From Amoeboaphelidium protococcarum (taxonomy: Eukaryota > Aphelidiomycota > Aphelidea): a stretch of 64,000 bases of DNA. Position numbers and translations under genes: made by a program. The stretch is from assembly GCA_023515745.1 (NCBI GenBank), contig JALECJ010000257.1, positions 3,040,687-3,104,686 of the forward strand. The letters run 5' to 3'. The notes below the pieces were generated by a model. That model was given only the letters and a program-made list of their open reading frames with translations. It was not told the origin of the DNA and did no database searches. Shown here in pieces: positions 10,028 through 21,961 of the stretch (position 1 is its first letter; each line of letters starts with the position of its first letter).

Positions 10028-12259
10028 TCAAAGCTTGTGGTTGCGCGTCAACAGTTGAGATACTTTGTACAGGAGAGGATCTTTAGAGCGATCGACAAAA
10101 TGGCGGCGATCTGCCAATTACTTGAGCAATTTCATGGCAATCTTCTGTTCGTCACACTTTGTCAGGCCCAAAATCAAATTCTTCATCAGATTATACTCTT
10201 TAAGCTATTCCACTTGCCCAATACCAAGGTTGCCGTATTCCACCTTCTTATTTTTATCTTTAAGAAGAGTCCATCTTGATGGATATGATGATTTCTATCG
10301 GTATTATTCATAATCTTTATAAACCGACAGGGCAAACTCTACCAACTGCTTTCTCTCTATAAGATCTTCATCATTGTTGTCAGCCTAATCATTGAAGACC
10401 ACTTTACTACGGAACCAATGCTGCATGACTCTGCCATACGTATTGATATCCTTATGACACTGATGCTGATCATATAAACTTTAATATGCCTGCATCACCT
10501 TTTTCTTTTAACAATACTCACCAAGAAAATTCAAGTATCCATTCAGTAAATGAGTATTAACCTAGGAGGATTAAGTGAGATAATGATCAAACATTTGCTG
10601 TCCTTCCTCAAATAGCCGCGATATCCTACCTGCTTCTTAGTGGCCGTCAAGTATGTAATTTTGTAGCTAAACGAGATCGTGTCCGAGTTGATCAGATTGA
10701 TCATTATTCTCCAACTTTCGGTCCACTTGATAATCAGAACCATCCAACATCCACTCAGACACGTCAATAGGACGCGTTCCTTATTCAAAGCGCTAGGAAT
10801 TAAGCAGACCAATCTGACTTTTAAATTATTCTTGGTCGAATTCTAATCGCCTCTTGTACAATTTTTAATATTGATGCAATTGAGTTATTAGAGCAGGAGA
10901 CTGAGAGTACGCGTTAAGTGTCCATAATACTGCTTGCTACCGAACAGGTATAGCATCACTTTCCATCTATAATATCAAAGCCTTGGCACGTCTGACATCT
11001 CCTTGCTAACCACATGCCATAAGGAGATACTCGAAGGATACAACATCCAGTTTCATGCCATAAACTTCCTGCATCACCTCCGACAATTCAAAAGCCTTTC
11101 TAAAGCCAAACTTGGAACTAGAGCGAACGTTCTTGGCGCAGGCGTGGATAAGAGCATTAAAAGTGCTTTATAGTGGGACAAGAGCGCGGCCAGATTCATC
11201 CACAGAGCGAAGCATCTCATCAAAGTAGCTAAAGGCTCTCTCAACTTGACCAGACTTTGCACACGCATGGATAATCTGTTAATACATAATAGCATCCGGT
11301 CTCTCTTTGATATGCAGTGCCGCGTTACCAACACCAGAAGCACCATCCGCTGAATGTTGAAGACCAGATGATTTGAAATGCTCAAATACTCCAATAGCGC
11401 GGCTCACATCATTAGCTCGAGTACAAGCTTTTATAAGAGATGAATAAATCTACCGCGGTATGTATCCAGTCAATGAATGGTCAGTCTTTATGCGAGTCTT
11501 TAATAAATCATAAATCTTGAACGCGTCATGGGCCATTCCATTGTTAGCCAGACATTTAATTACGATTCCGTAAGATTTGATATCAGCCTGTAATACACCC
11601 AAGGAAATGCCATTTTAAAGCTTTATATCCTATCCAGTCATCAGTTGACCATATAGTTTAGTCACCATTTACAAATCATTTTCATTAGCATACACATCCA
11701 TCAGATTGTTAACATCTGACACGTCGATTTTCTACCCATTTTCAACTGCATTCTTAAGATTATTTAATACTGATTATGACGATATATCCATCACTTGAGT
11801 GGTGATCATACTATCAGTAATAGTCTATGTATTCTAATCAGCTGATAGTAATGAAATATCAGAATCTGTACGTAGCAACGACGCATCACCATTCTATTTC
11901 TCTTGTTGTATGTAAGAACCATCAAAAGGCGCAAATCCATCTTAGATATTTTGCTGAGCACGTTAGAGCGATGAAAAAGGTGCAGATATACTTTGATAAA
12001 TACTATAATACTGTGAAGGAAGTTTATCATCAGAAAAATTCAGCCTTGTCTTCTTGCTGGGGAGCCTCTCTTGTTATTGAGGACGTGGAGCATCTTTCGT
12101 GTTCATTTACAACGACTTCATCACGCGAAATCTACCTTTACCTTTATTGGCAAAATTCATCTCACTCAGCTTCTCTCTCCGGCTCCATTTAGGATGACTA
12201 ATATCTGGCATATCCGAGAAATATCTGCGACATCTTGATACACGGCCAAGCATGATCAT
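10028..12259 (-). CDS. Mitochondrial pentatricopeptide-repeat (PPR) protein
   Basis: An organellar RNA-binding protein of 743 residues, with dozens of Gln codons written TAA/TAG. The N-terminus MLGRVSRCRRYFSDM is a textbook mitochondrial presequence (Arg-rich, with an RRYFS-type cleavage site). An in-frame ATG two codons upstream (12259) is also possible and is used here as the first ATG. The middle contains PPR helices such as IYSSLIKACTRANDVSRAIGVF, QQIIHACAKSGQVERAFSYF and FNALIHACAKN. The C-terminal third is helical without obvious repeats. The stop is TGA (10028-10030). The RNA target cannot be predicted; roles in mitochondrial mRNA processing or translation are typical. Confidence 0.85.
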
Positions 12260-12400
12260 ACCTGTATATACCGCGTTTATGATTTAAATCGATTCACGAA
12301 GTGAAAAAGGTTAAAAATGACATTTTCTTTACAGGCAGAAAATTCAAACATGTTTTTAACAGAAAGTATATACATTATATTTCACTGAAGATGCAAAAAT

Positions 12401-13480
12401 TCATTAATGTTCTTTGGATTGTTTGTCCTGCTATATTTTAGCGTAAGTGTAGAGGACTCCGCTCATAAAGCCAAGGAAGATTGAGAGTCCACGCGTAAAT
12501 TCGTTCTTATTCGCATCAGGGAAGAAGAGGAGACCAAATAGGGCAATGGGGAGCTTATTAAGAGCACCGACCATGGAATAAGTGGTGGAATTAGTCGCCC
12601 TTATACACCACGCGCTTGCCCACGAAATCCAATATGCGCTAAATCCACTAAATACCAATGCATACAATAAATGATACCTCTCCACCGCCCGCTCAATGTT
12701 ATCATCTGTGGGTGACTGGGGAAAATAGTAATCAAAGAAGGCACCTAAATCTCCATCAGCTCCTAGTAAAGACATTACCAGAAATAGAGGCGCTGTAAGC
12801 ATGTTGTTGTAGAATACAGTGTCAAAATCTTTAAATGGACTACCAGGCGCGTTTGGCTTAGTGCCTTCCATTAAAGTACTCGAGCCATACTTCATGGAAT
12901 ATCGCATGAATAGCACAAAAGACGCGGATGAGAAGCAATTGACCAACATCCACATATAGCCAGCTATCAACTGCCTGCTATCTTCACTTGTCATATCTTT
13001 ATTATTATTAAACGCGCTAAAGTCAGAATGAGCTGCGACAATAGAGGAAATCACCATCAACAGAAAGGAGCAGAGCATCAGTGGGCTCACTTTACCTCCG
13101 AATAGTTTAACTTCACCAAAAGCGACGAGTATAATAGAGAGATTCTTGAAGATTGTGAATATAGGCACGCTGAGATATTAAAGCGATTTACTGCCAGTAA
13201 AGAGCATGACTCCCATAAGGACCGAGATGGGAAACCACCTGCGGACATCAACATTGTTCAGCGGTCGGTGACGCTTTACAAGCTAAATAAACACAGATAA
13301 CTCCAATAAACAGAGAGTGGTAATAGACTGCACGGAGAGCATTAGAAAAGGCATCTTGAACTGGAAAGACGATAAGACCAGCTTGTTCGTTAGGGTCATG
13401 GATATCGAGGCTAAACAATAACAAAATATAGGAGGAAGCCATTATACTGAGAATTTGCTGCTTCCACTCAGTCCTTACAT
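12401..13480 (-). CDS. VRG4: Golgi GDP-mannose transporter (Vrg4 family)
   Basis: Imports GDP-mannose into the Golgi lumen in exchange for GMP. The 359-residue frame runs from ATG 13480 to TGA 12401-12403, through TAA/TAG Gln codons that hide the N-terminal third from a standard-code reading. About ten hydrophobic segments. Diagnostic stretches include MTLTNKLVL and [14 protein letters not shown] in the first third, then [20 protein letters not shown], and GALNK (about residue 300), the nucleotide-sugar recognition motif of Vrg4. It ends in a polar tail with several Lys and Gln. Its presence implies mannan-type or other Golgi mannosylation. Confidence 0.93.
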
Positions 13481-14254
13481 TTCAGTTTATTATATTTAAC
13501 GCCTCAGCTTCTCAGAAAAAACTTAACTAAGTCAAGGTGATGATAACAATGTGTGCAAAAGGGGAATGATGATGAGAGATTGAACTGGCTTTGCAATTGT
13601 TCCTATCCGATAAATTGATCTGATCTCTGATTGGCCGAATTCGTTCATTCAAGTCGTAAAGGTAGACGTAACATGGAGTGGGTGATATCCTCTAATATTG
13701 CCCAGAGTGATGAGACACATTCTAAAATACTCTTGAGACTTATCTGGTGTTGATATCATTAAAATCTGGCTTCCTCAAATTTCAAATATTGATCAGATAT
13801 GGGCTAATACGAGCGATCACTTAGCATTATTCAAACAATGAACGTTGTTTTATTCTTCAAACTACTTGAACTTTCGATGTTTCTATTTTCCGACCATTTC
13901 ACAGTCACGCGACTTATTTGAACTACGCGCATGACTTAAAATTTTTGATACCAAGATACTGACCACACAAGGCGGCAAGACGTTGACCACAGCTAAATAG
14001 AGAGTTATTAGCAGCAGACCTTGAAACCAAGATCGCGCGCTTCTGATTGGCTCCGATTGAAACACAATCTTGCCGAGATCGATTTGTGCCACGTAAGTGT
14101 GTCATGGCCAATAAGATACCCGTACTTAGATTAACAGATAACTTACATTCGGTCATGACCCTTCTCATTTCTTTTGTCAGCCAACAATTATCTCTTTAAT
14201 TGAAAGAAACTTCTACTGAAAATAACAACGAAAATCAACGCGTCAGTAATCAAA
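13481..14254. other. Intergenic, no supported gene
   Basis: About 770 bases between two divergent genes. Minus-strand open frames at 13883-14168 contain a hydrophobic stretch, but the longer one lacks an ATG and matches no family I know. I see no repeat or RNA gene. An ACGCGTC sequence lies about 15 bases before the start of the downstream gene. Confidence 0.4.
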
Positions 14255-14827
14255 ATGAAGAACATCGTATACTTAATCTCTGCTCTGGCCTATGCTTCCA
14301 TCATCTCTGCCGCTGGTGAGAATACCACTACTAGCAGTGGAGCTCTCAACACTACCGTGTCTAGTCAGTCAAACTCTGACCTCTGCAAGGCCAACATGAA
14401 TCACTGTAATCTCTCTTGCGCCAATGCCACCAAGCCAACCGTGAATACCTGTGATGACAAGAGCTTGGAGTGGGATTGCCAGTGTCCATCCAACTCGTCT
14501 CAGGTCCTGGTTGATGGCTCCTTCCCCGTTGCATTCTAGGCTTGTAATAAGGACTTCAATGAATGCTTCACCAAGTGTAACAAGGATTTCCAGTCGGCTG
14601 CTTCAGACAACACCACCTCTTTCAACGTTACCTCCTGCTCTGCTGACTGTAACAAGGATTTCAAGTGTGGCACTAAGGACGCGCCAGAAGCCTTCGGAAA
14701 GAAGGGCTCCAGCAACTCGTCTTCAAACAAGAACGACAAGAGCCGAAAAGATGCTAACAGCGCGTCTGCTTACTGTGCTTCTGCTGTCCTGTCTCTGGTT
14801 GGTGCTGGTTTCATTTGGATGCTATGA
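14255..14827 (+). CDS. Secreted/GPI-anchored-like Cys-rich surface protein (DUF7707-like)
   Basis: A 190-residue protein with a clear signal peptide (about residues 1-19, ending near ISAAG), a Ser/Thr/Asn-rich start, then a Cys-rich domain (CKANMNHCNLSC, NTCDDKSLEWDCQCP, AFQACNKDFNECFTKC) matching the spacing of the fungal DUF7707 domain. The tail is rich in Ser/Asn/Lys and ends in a hydrophobic segment AYCASAVLSLVGAGFIWML, as expected of a GPI attachment signal. One Gln in the domain is TAG (14537-14539), which splits the gene in the standard code. The stop is TGA. Probably a cell-surface protein; function unknown. Confidence 0.75.
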
Positions 14828-14869
14828 GAATAATGAATTTGAATAAGGTGAATTTGTAGTATTGAATTT

Positions 14870-15211
14870 TCACAAATCTTGATATTTTTCATCGCCATAA
14901 ATGTTATCTTGACGATTTCTGCTGCTCAAGTATCGCGTCGCGTCTTTTTCAATGAGCGAATGAGCATTCCGTTGGTCTTCCCTCGAAAGTGTCATAACTA
15001 TGGACAAATCAGCTCTTAAAACATGAATGAGATATTGACTGCTAGCTCTAGTGGAGACTTGCTCATTTATTTTAAAAAATTTTGGTGAATGAGTTTTCAT
15101 CGTATTAATCAAAGAGTGAAGTTGGCGGTTTAAATGAGTAGTGGCTTGAACAAAGTGTTGGTAGCTGCTCAATATGAAAGATGTTTGTTGATCCGGACAA
15201 GTGCACTTCAT
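14870..15211 (-). CDS. Hypothetical open frame, 113 residues
   Basis: The frame ends at TGA and has no recognised domain. With TAA/TAG=Gln it stays open upstream to about 15340, but without an ATG before 15211. It borders the decayed retroelement zone, so it may be a fragment of an element or a chance frame. Confidence 0.25.
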   Translation of the reverse strand: MKCTCPDQQTSFILSSYQHFVQATTHLNRQLHSLINTMKTHSPKFFKINEQVSTRASSQYLIHVLRADLSIVMTLSREDQRNAHSLIEKDATRYLSSRNRQDNIYGDEKYQDL

Positions 15212-15779
15212 CGAGGAATGCGCTGTATAAGACGGCTTAAGATTAAGTCTAGAATAAGAAGAGATATAGTATCTTCCGCAAATTCGTAAAGGATAGCGAT
15301 TAAGTTATTGACATGGAGAAATGGAGGCGTCGCCTTATCGTCAATAAATTGAAATCCTCTTCTTCTTGGTTATATAAGAATCGACCTCCTTCTCCTTCTG
15401 ATGCTTTGCTGAAGTTATTGAGCGAGTCGAGTGATTAAATCTAGAGTTTAATCCGGTTGTGGACTCTATTTCATCATGAGATGTCTCTGACTTTGAGTCT
15501 GAACTTTAGCCCATGTCCGCGTCTAATGGATAATCCTATGATTTATAATCAGTCACTGAGTAGGCAACTTAAAAGCTAAAGTGTTAGTCATTAGTTGCCA
15601 TTACAGGTTGACGAGCCGGACTTTGATGTGAAAAAGGCATAGTTCATCCTTAAAGCTGTTCAGAGTATCAGACCCACGCATGTCAGCAAAGTGTTTTAAG
15701 GATGGACGCACTGTTTGCTGCATGCGAAAGCCTGATATATTGTATGAATAGTCTTTTTTGATGATTAAATTGGTGTATA
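15212..15779. other. Degraded sequence upstream of the copia fragment
   Basis: Several overlapping open frames on both strands when TAA/TAG are read as Gln, none with a recognisable domain or a consistent start. Probably old element sequence. Confidence 0.3.
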
Positions 15780-16110
15780 CCAATTTTTAATGCGTAGATG
15801 GACGGATTAACGATTTCAATTAGTGTCTGATGCTCCTTGGTAATTCCATGTCACTTTGAATTCTGCAGAGGCTGAGTTTGTTGCCGTATCATAGGCGATC
15901 TAGAGAAGCATTTATCTGCAGCATGTGTTGCGTGAAGTCGGTTTATGTGATGGCCCGATCCAAATCATGGAAGACAATTAGTCGGCTATTGCAATTGCAT
16001 CCAATCATTCTAGTAATGTAGAGTCGCGTCACATAGATATCAAGTATCTCTATTGTGAAAAGAAAGTGCTAAATGGGAAGCCAAATTAAATCACATTGAA
16101 ATTCCCATAC
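15780..16110 (+). mobile_element. Ty1/copia retrotransposon remnant (RNase H domain)
   Basis: A plus-strand frame encodes NSAEAEFVAVSQAIQEAIYL, then an EDNQSAIAIASN stretch and RHIDIKYLYCEK. This is the end of the copia RNase H domain, with the AEAEF, DNQSA and RHIDI motifs in the usual order. TAG supplies several Gln. The reverse transcriptase expected upstream is not readable and there are no long terminal repeats nearby, so this is an isolated fragment. Confidence 0.7.
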
Positions 16111-16626
16111 CCAGTTATGTTTGAGATGGTATCAATTTCCATGTACCCGCTGGATGTATCTTATAATGCTTGGCCTGCGATATTGCGAAAAGCACTAGAC
16201 TGCCTTTTAATAGTGTTTGAGAGTACAAGCCCTCCTTAGGCGAAGTTGTGCATTCTGATTATTGGGCACCATTGGATAGTGACAGAGGTTGCGGTGATGT
16301 ACCAAAATGTCGGCGTTTATAATTGCATCCCATCCAGTTCAAGGTGACTTGGTCGCTATGCTAAGTAAAGGATTGGGTGAACTAACTATGGCTGCTAAAC
16401 AGTCATTACTATAGTTCATATTAAGCCACGTGGTCATCGTCGCCTTTTAGTAATGAAATGAACTATGCGCTTTCTTTGTTAATCCGGGTCTGGCAGTAAA
16501 GATTGAAGATGCCTCGCAACTTGGTCGGCACTCTCCCCTTAGAATTACCCACGTAGTATAAAAACCTGCAGTAGTATAATGGAAATGTTTTGGTTGTATA
16601 GAAGCTTTTCTGGTAATTATTTATTG

Positions 16627-18433
16627 ATATTTTAGTTTTCAAGCGCGATTGCCCACAAAGTTGCTTCATTGGCTCCTAGTCTAATCAATCGATTTGATGC
16701 GTCAAAGTTAGTCTCTGTATTGATAGGATGTATTGGCCGTGGTAAATTTTTGGATTACTAACACTATGTTGAGTTGCATGCTTGCTATAAGAAAGCTGTC
16801 TCTTAGTCAAGTAATGATTTTGGTCAACTGAATAATTTGATGAAACCATATATTAAGATTGATCGACTGATAAAGAGGGAATTAGAGAGCAAGGATGGCA
16901 TTAATTTTGGATTTGAGAGTGTTCTTAGTAATGTGAAGAGGTTCAAGTCTTTCTGGTTTGTATTTCTGCCTCTGTTCTATTAATGCTGCGATTACCTCAA
17001 CTAGTATGGACGCAACTCTTTCGTTTTGCTGCCTGTTGTGTCGAATAAATTGCCTTTGATCAGTATTACTGAGCTTGGTCTGCGCTATTCTGTGATGCGT
17101 AATAAATCTTCTGCTGATATTTTTAAGATATTCCGAAATATAGCAAAGCGGAGTTGTTTGGTATTCGTACAGACGGGTACCAGGTTTAGTATATCTACTA
17201 GTGCAATGATGATTTCTAGGCTCGGACTATTGAGGAAGCGCGTTTTGTTGAGGCTGTCCCGACTCCAGCCGCTGGTGATAATCATCCGTAAGTTGCAGAG
17301 GATGGCGTTTTGGCAGATTTGGCTGTCATGAATTACGTGTTTGATTTATGTGAAGATGACTATGGTGAGCAGATATTGGTGGTCCAAGGCCATAATCGCG
17401 AGTAATAAGCTATTGAGCAAGTTGAATCTCTAGTTGAGGTGAATGCTTTGGATTTTGAAAAGCTGGACCTTGAGGGCTTTTAATTAATGCAGCGTAAGTG
17501 GCCCTGTTCAAGCATAGTATATGAGATCCAGATTCTAAAGTGGAATTTTATGGAAAGATAGAGTCTCTGTGGATGGTAGTATTCACAACTATCTTGCAGT
17601 CTGCAGTCCGGTTGAAGATTACTAGAATTTCGACTTCAGTCAGATTCCGTTCAAAATTTATTACCGCCTGTTGTTGAGCTAGTCTTACTATCGGCAGCTG
17701 GTTGGCGGATAGCAGTTGTGTCAAGAATATCAATATGTTCTAACTAGGCGCGTCAGTTTTCAAAGAACTTCATTATTGTCGATTTTACATAACCGAAATT
17801 GGAGGTGAAGATGGGTTTCAATTAAATTCTTGTAAGTCTGGTATTTTATCAAGATCCTACCTCCCTGAAGCTGAGGATAGACAAGTATCTCTACTAGCAG
17901 GACGCTTCTTTGTAATACGATGGGTATGTTTTAATACTAAGAGCAAAGCTGTCATATGATTACCGGATACTGGGAGATCATTTATTAATCAGTAAGTTAA
18001 ATTGTATATGAGGAACATCCAAAAGCATGTAAAAAATGGTGCCATAATCCGATAAGATGGCAAAAAAGATTTCAATATAGCCTGACGAATGAAACTAAAG
18101 CAGACGTGAAGGTTACTTGGTCTGTAACGGTTCTTACATATCTGGATATCTCAGTGTAAATGGCCAATACGCGCTAGATTTGAGGAATTGCTATAGAGTA
18201 ACTAAATGAGCGTGGCGCGCTTATGCCGGAGCTTATAGCATCAACTCTGTTCGATGAATGTATCCGTAAGGTCTTTGAGACGTGTGTAGAGAGAAGCAAA
18301 GATGCCAATCAGTTTCCATTTAAGTTTACCATTCTGATGAGTTAAGATCTGCCAGTTTATTTTCCTTGCAAGACGGAGTTTATTCCTGCTATTCATCAGC
18401 CATATAATTGTAAGAATCATTAAGCAGACTGAA
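16627..18433 (+). pseudogene. Unrecognised degraded coding block, probably element-derived
   Basis: Long TAA/TAG-containing plus-strand frames succeed one another with shifts between them: about 16627-17335 (hydrophobic FWFVFLPLFYQCCDYLNQYG), 17200-17620 (acidic, LADLAVMNYVFDLCEDDYGEQ), 17560-17810 and 18215-18433 (RKVFETCVERSKDANQFPFK). The pieces look like one long protein broken by several frameshifts, or a gene with introns I cannot place. No domain is recognised. It follows a copia fragment and precedes a normal gene. Confidence 0.35.
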
Positions 18434-18636
18434 GAATTAAAGTTCGATGGAAGTTGTGAATGTATATTTTTAAAAGTATATTTGTTCGTCTCTTGAGCTT
18501 TCTGCTGTACATTCTGCTACCGAGCAGCGTGTTTTGCTGACGCGCAGTGACAAACATCTTTCAATTTCTCTCTTGAATTTTATTATTATGAATTTTTATT
18601 ATTAAATTCTAGTTGTACTACTGATCAAGACGCAAA

Positions 18637-19902
18637 ATGACGGCGGATAACACTCCTAATGCGGTGGTTTCATCAGGCTATTATAAACCGCTTATATTGC
18701 TGTGTATTGTAAGTCTACTGTTTATAATAATGCTTATGGCAAATTAGTTATATGTCGGTTCATCCTCACCCTCCGCTGCGTAATTGAATCTGAAATTTAG
18801 CCCCAGTTTGAATAGCATCAGCCGCGGTAATGGTCAAGTGAAAAAGAATGTCTCGCTCACAGATCCTGTATATGTACAACTGATGACATTTACATCTATG
18901 GGGGAGGGATATGCTCAGGTGTTTTAAAATTGTCATATTGATGGTTAGCCATTACATTGTGAGTACCTTAGTTAGAGTCTGAAATCAGATCCAGAGTGGC
19001 AAGAACGCGTCATAGGCAAGGTATACTATGTCGCTGGTATTGGCGACGTGGATGTTGATTACTATTCAAATACCAAGATTAAAAATAAATGGTCCGTCGG
19101 GTTTAATATGGAATCTGCCACTAATATTGAGGACACTTACAATCAGGACTTGATGAACAAATTTGACATTCGCATGACTTATCGTCTCACATCTGAAGTC
19201 CCTGCTCACTACTTTTGGAATGATTAGAGATTCTACAGAGCACCATTGAAGCCATTCGCTTTGAAGAAGGTGGATGCTGTGGCATTTATGAATAGAAATT
19301 GTGGCTCTCATCCAAGAATCGATATAGTTCAAAAACTCATCAGCTCTGGCGTGAAGATTGACGCTATAGGTTCATGTCTGCATAATACAGATGAGTTTAA
19401 CGACTTACTGGGGTAAAGCGGTGAGTCTAAAATTGAGATATTCTCCAATTACAAAGTGTGCATAGCTATGGAGAACTCGTTGAATCGCGATTATGTTACT
19501 GAAAAGCTGTGGGATGCCTTGGCAGCAGGGTGTATTCCCATCTACTTGGGAGCGCCTAATGTAATTAGGGATTTCCTACCACACCCTGACGCCATAATAG
19601 CTGCACCTCATATGAATGCTTTTGATGCTTTTTTAAGAGATCCATACGAAAATATCACGTATGAAGCGCCTTTCCAGAAGTCGTTTGAAGATTTTGTGAA
19701 GGAAGTATAGCTTGTTCTGAGCAACGAAACTGAATACGACAGGCGCCAAAGTTGGAGATCTCAACCGCTGCGAGAGAGAAGTCTTGGGTACCAGAGACTG
19801 GTTAATCTCTCCACATAATCGAACGAGTGTCGTCTCTGCGTTGAGCTATCTAGACGTCGCTTGTAGTCGCATATTGAGCTGTCTCAACTATAGTCATCCT
19901 GA
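18637..19902 (+). CDS. Alpha-1,3-fucosyltransferase-like GT10 family glycosyltransferase
   Basis: A Golgi enzyme transferring fucose from GDP-fucose to glycans. 421 residues, type II topology: short N-terminus, one anchor (about residues 18-35), stem, catalytic domain. The GT10 signature is present: FDIRMTYRLTSEVP, then CIAMENSLNRDYVTEKLWDA and AAGCIPIYLGAPNV (about residues 275-310). Several Gln are TAA/TAG and the stop is TGA (19900-19902). The C-terminal tail after residue 365 is basic. A weak copy of the last 60 bases of this gene occurs near 21790. It faces the amino-acid transporter tail to tail. Confidence 0.88.
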
Positions 19903-20029
19903 AATCATCAATGATTCCAATATTTTGATATGAATATGCACTAATAAAATTACTTGTAGATATAAAGTTTATGCTCTATATAATTAATGTTGGATTAAAT
20001 GTTCAAGCTCACATAATGTACTTCACACA

Positions 20030-20240
20030 AATAGATCATAGATACTGAAGCCAGTACCAAACATCATTATTGACATAAATGGCCATCTCAACCAAATACA
20101 CTGAACAACGTTCCCTGTCAGGAATAGGTATCGATAAGCGTCCAATTGCGGATAAATCAAGATACCCATCCAACTCTGCCGTGGTTGTTACAGCGATAGG
20201 AGATCCATGATAATAGCGCAGTTGACCGAGAACATCACTA
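20030..20240 (-). pseudogene. Duplicated 3' fragment of the neighbouring amino-acid transporter
   Basis: About 210 bases closely similar to 21968-22195, the last exonic part of the transporter gene (shared DHGSPIAV/YHGSPIAV, TAELDGY and IPIP.RER segments). It is truncated on both sides. With the partial copy of the GT10 3' end near 21790, it shows that the GT10/transporter tail-to-tail junction was duplicated and that the Crinkler-like gene now sits between the copies. Confidence 0.75.
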
Positions 20241-20314
20241 ATACTCATTGAAATCTAATCACGTGCCAAATGAAAATTTAAAATATTGATAGTTGATCTA
20301 TTTATTTGCTATAC

Positions 20315-21127
20315 TCAATACATTTCCATATCCTTGTCAGGCGACTCAGATTCCGAGCTTGAGCTTGATGAAAGGTCCTCCTCATCCTTCACAATAAAGT
20401 CTGCTTCAGTAGACACCACACCGATCGTCGCTGCGATACTCTTTAAGCCATTCATAGTCCCTTTATCCACAAAATCATTATGAGGAAGGACGATAAAAGG
20501 CTTCTGGTTGATTGTCAGTGGCAATCGGGCATCGTGAATTCTATCTGAGGTTTCGCGATTGAGTTCATCCAATGTTTCCCATTGCTTAGCGGTAAGACGA
20601 GAAGTAAGAGGTTCGTTGGTGAGCGGGACTCCATCATTCTGCCTGTAGTCCCACCAAGTGGCCCATAGAGATGTCTGTTCACACTTGCCTTGTTAACCGC
20701 GATAGGCAGCCAGTACATTACACATCGTAGGTTTGTCGTATTATGTGGGAAGATCATATTGGATAAAGAATGCCATTGTAAGAGCATCCAAATACTTTCT
20801 GCAAGATACTTCAGTGCTTTATTCCTTTGTAAGCGAGCTATTTTTTAGAACTACCACTACGAGCGGGTGTGGGTAATTCCTCCACAGTCACAATCATTGG
20901 CTCCCAAGCAATCTCTTACAAATCAACAACAACAGTTTCTGGGTCGAATTCGCTGAGTCCATCAGGTCTAAAGAGAGTGAGTTGAGCGATAGAGTAAGCA
21001 GCAAGCAATGAGAGAATGTGGTCTTGATAACACCCAGCAAATCTGCGACAAAAGTGCAGCCTTCAGTAGAAACTTTACTCTTAAACGACTTGTTACCCAG
21101 CTTGAGACTAACGTAATGAAACGCCAT
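20315..21127 (-). pseudogene. Crinkler (CRN)-like gene with two frameshifts
   Basis: Starts at ATG 21127 with a ubiquitin-like header (GCTFVADLLGVIKTTFSH), continues in a second frame (AAYSIAQLTLFRPDG, EFDPETVVVDLQEI, PMIVTVEELP) and returns to a third (about 20315-20835) containing KQWETLDELNR, TSDRIHDARLP and a Ser/acidic tail, ending at TGA. This order resembles Crinkler-type N-terminal families of oomycetes, chytrids and other protists. Two single-base shifts, near 21005 and near 20840, compensate each other, so it is a recent pseudogene or the assembly has two small errors. The role, effector or otherwise, is unknown. No C-terminal enzymatic domain is visible. Confidence 0.5.
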
Positions 21128-21961
21128 TTTCGAAGGTGAAAAGACTTTTAAAAATGAAAATAATACCAATCGAAGGATGTGGCGCTCGCCCTTAAGAGAC
21201 TAACCATTTTATAGGATTGAACCTCATCCATAGCGCATAGTGAAATAAGGCCCTAAGTCATCATTTAGTACTTTGATACTGAAGCTCTGTACTGTCGGTG
21301 ATGCCGTCCATTCTTTAAGACTGCCGTTATGCGGGATGTGGACGCGTCATTTACAACTCTTCATTTTAAACCAAACCAATGAGCAGACTGTCTTTAGGCT
21401 GATATTCAGTCGGAAAACGCGCTTAAATATCCTCTTTATATCAAATGCTCCTTATCAGTGAGCTGAATCATATCCAAAGACTCTGTGGATTCAGCTCGAT
21501 ACGGAAAGCGAAAGGGTGCATTATAGGAAATGCTGTTTGATAATAGCGAAATAGATATTGATTTTAAGCTTAAACCGACCACAAAAATTACAACTCCTCA
21601 TGAATTGGTCAAACTTGAAGGAACTACTTACTATGAGATAATGAGATTAAAAACTTAAGAGTCTTACGACTTGATTTAACTTTATTCTTTTTCAATGATA
21701 AGAGTTAGATCTTATTAACAATTCAATATCAAATATCACGATGCCCCTTGATGGTGAAACACTTAACAAAATGGTATTCACTCTTCCACTATCTAGACGC
21801 CGCTTATAATCTCATTTTGAATGATCCTAACTGTTATCAGCTTGAAATAAATAAATCTTACACTCCAAGATAAATCGACCCAGTAAAAATAATCTTAATT
21901 GATGCTTATTACACTCTATTCTCTTTAAAATACACGGAGGTTCAATTAGATGTATAATATA
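21128..21961. other. Intergenic with a short open frame and a duplicated GT10 3' end
   Basis: A 73-codon plus frame at 21530-21751 ends in TGA and is unrecognised. The stretch around 21795-21835 is similar to the end of the GT10 gene (19845-19885). Nothing else is supported. Confidence 0.35.

Noticed and set aside
13883-14168. Small minus-strand membrane-like ORFs
   Set aside because: The longest frame lacks an ATG and matches nothing; hydrophobicity alone is weak evidence.
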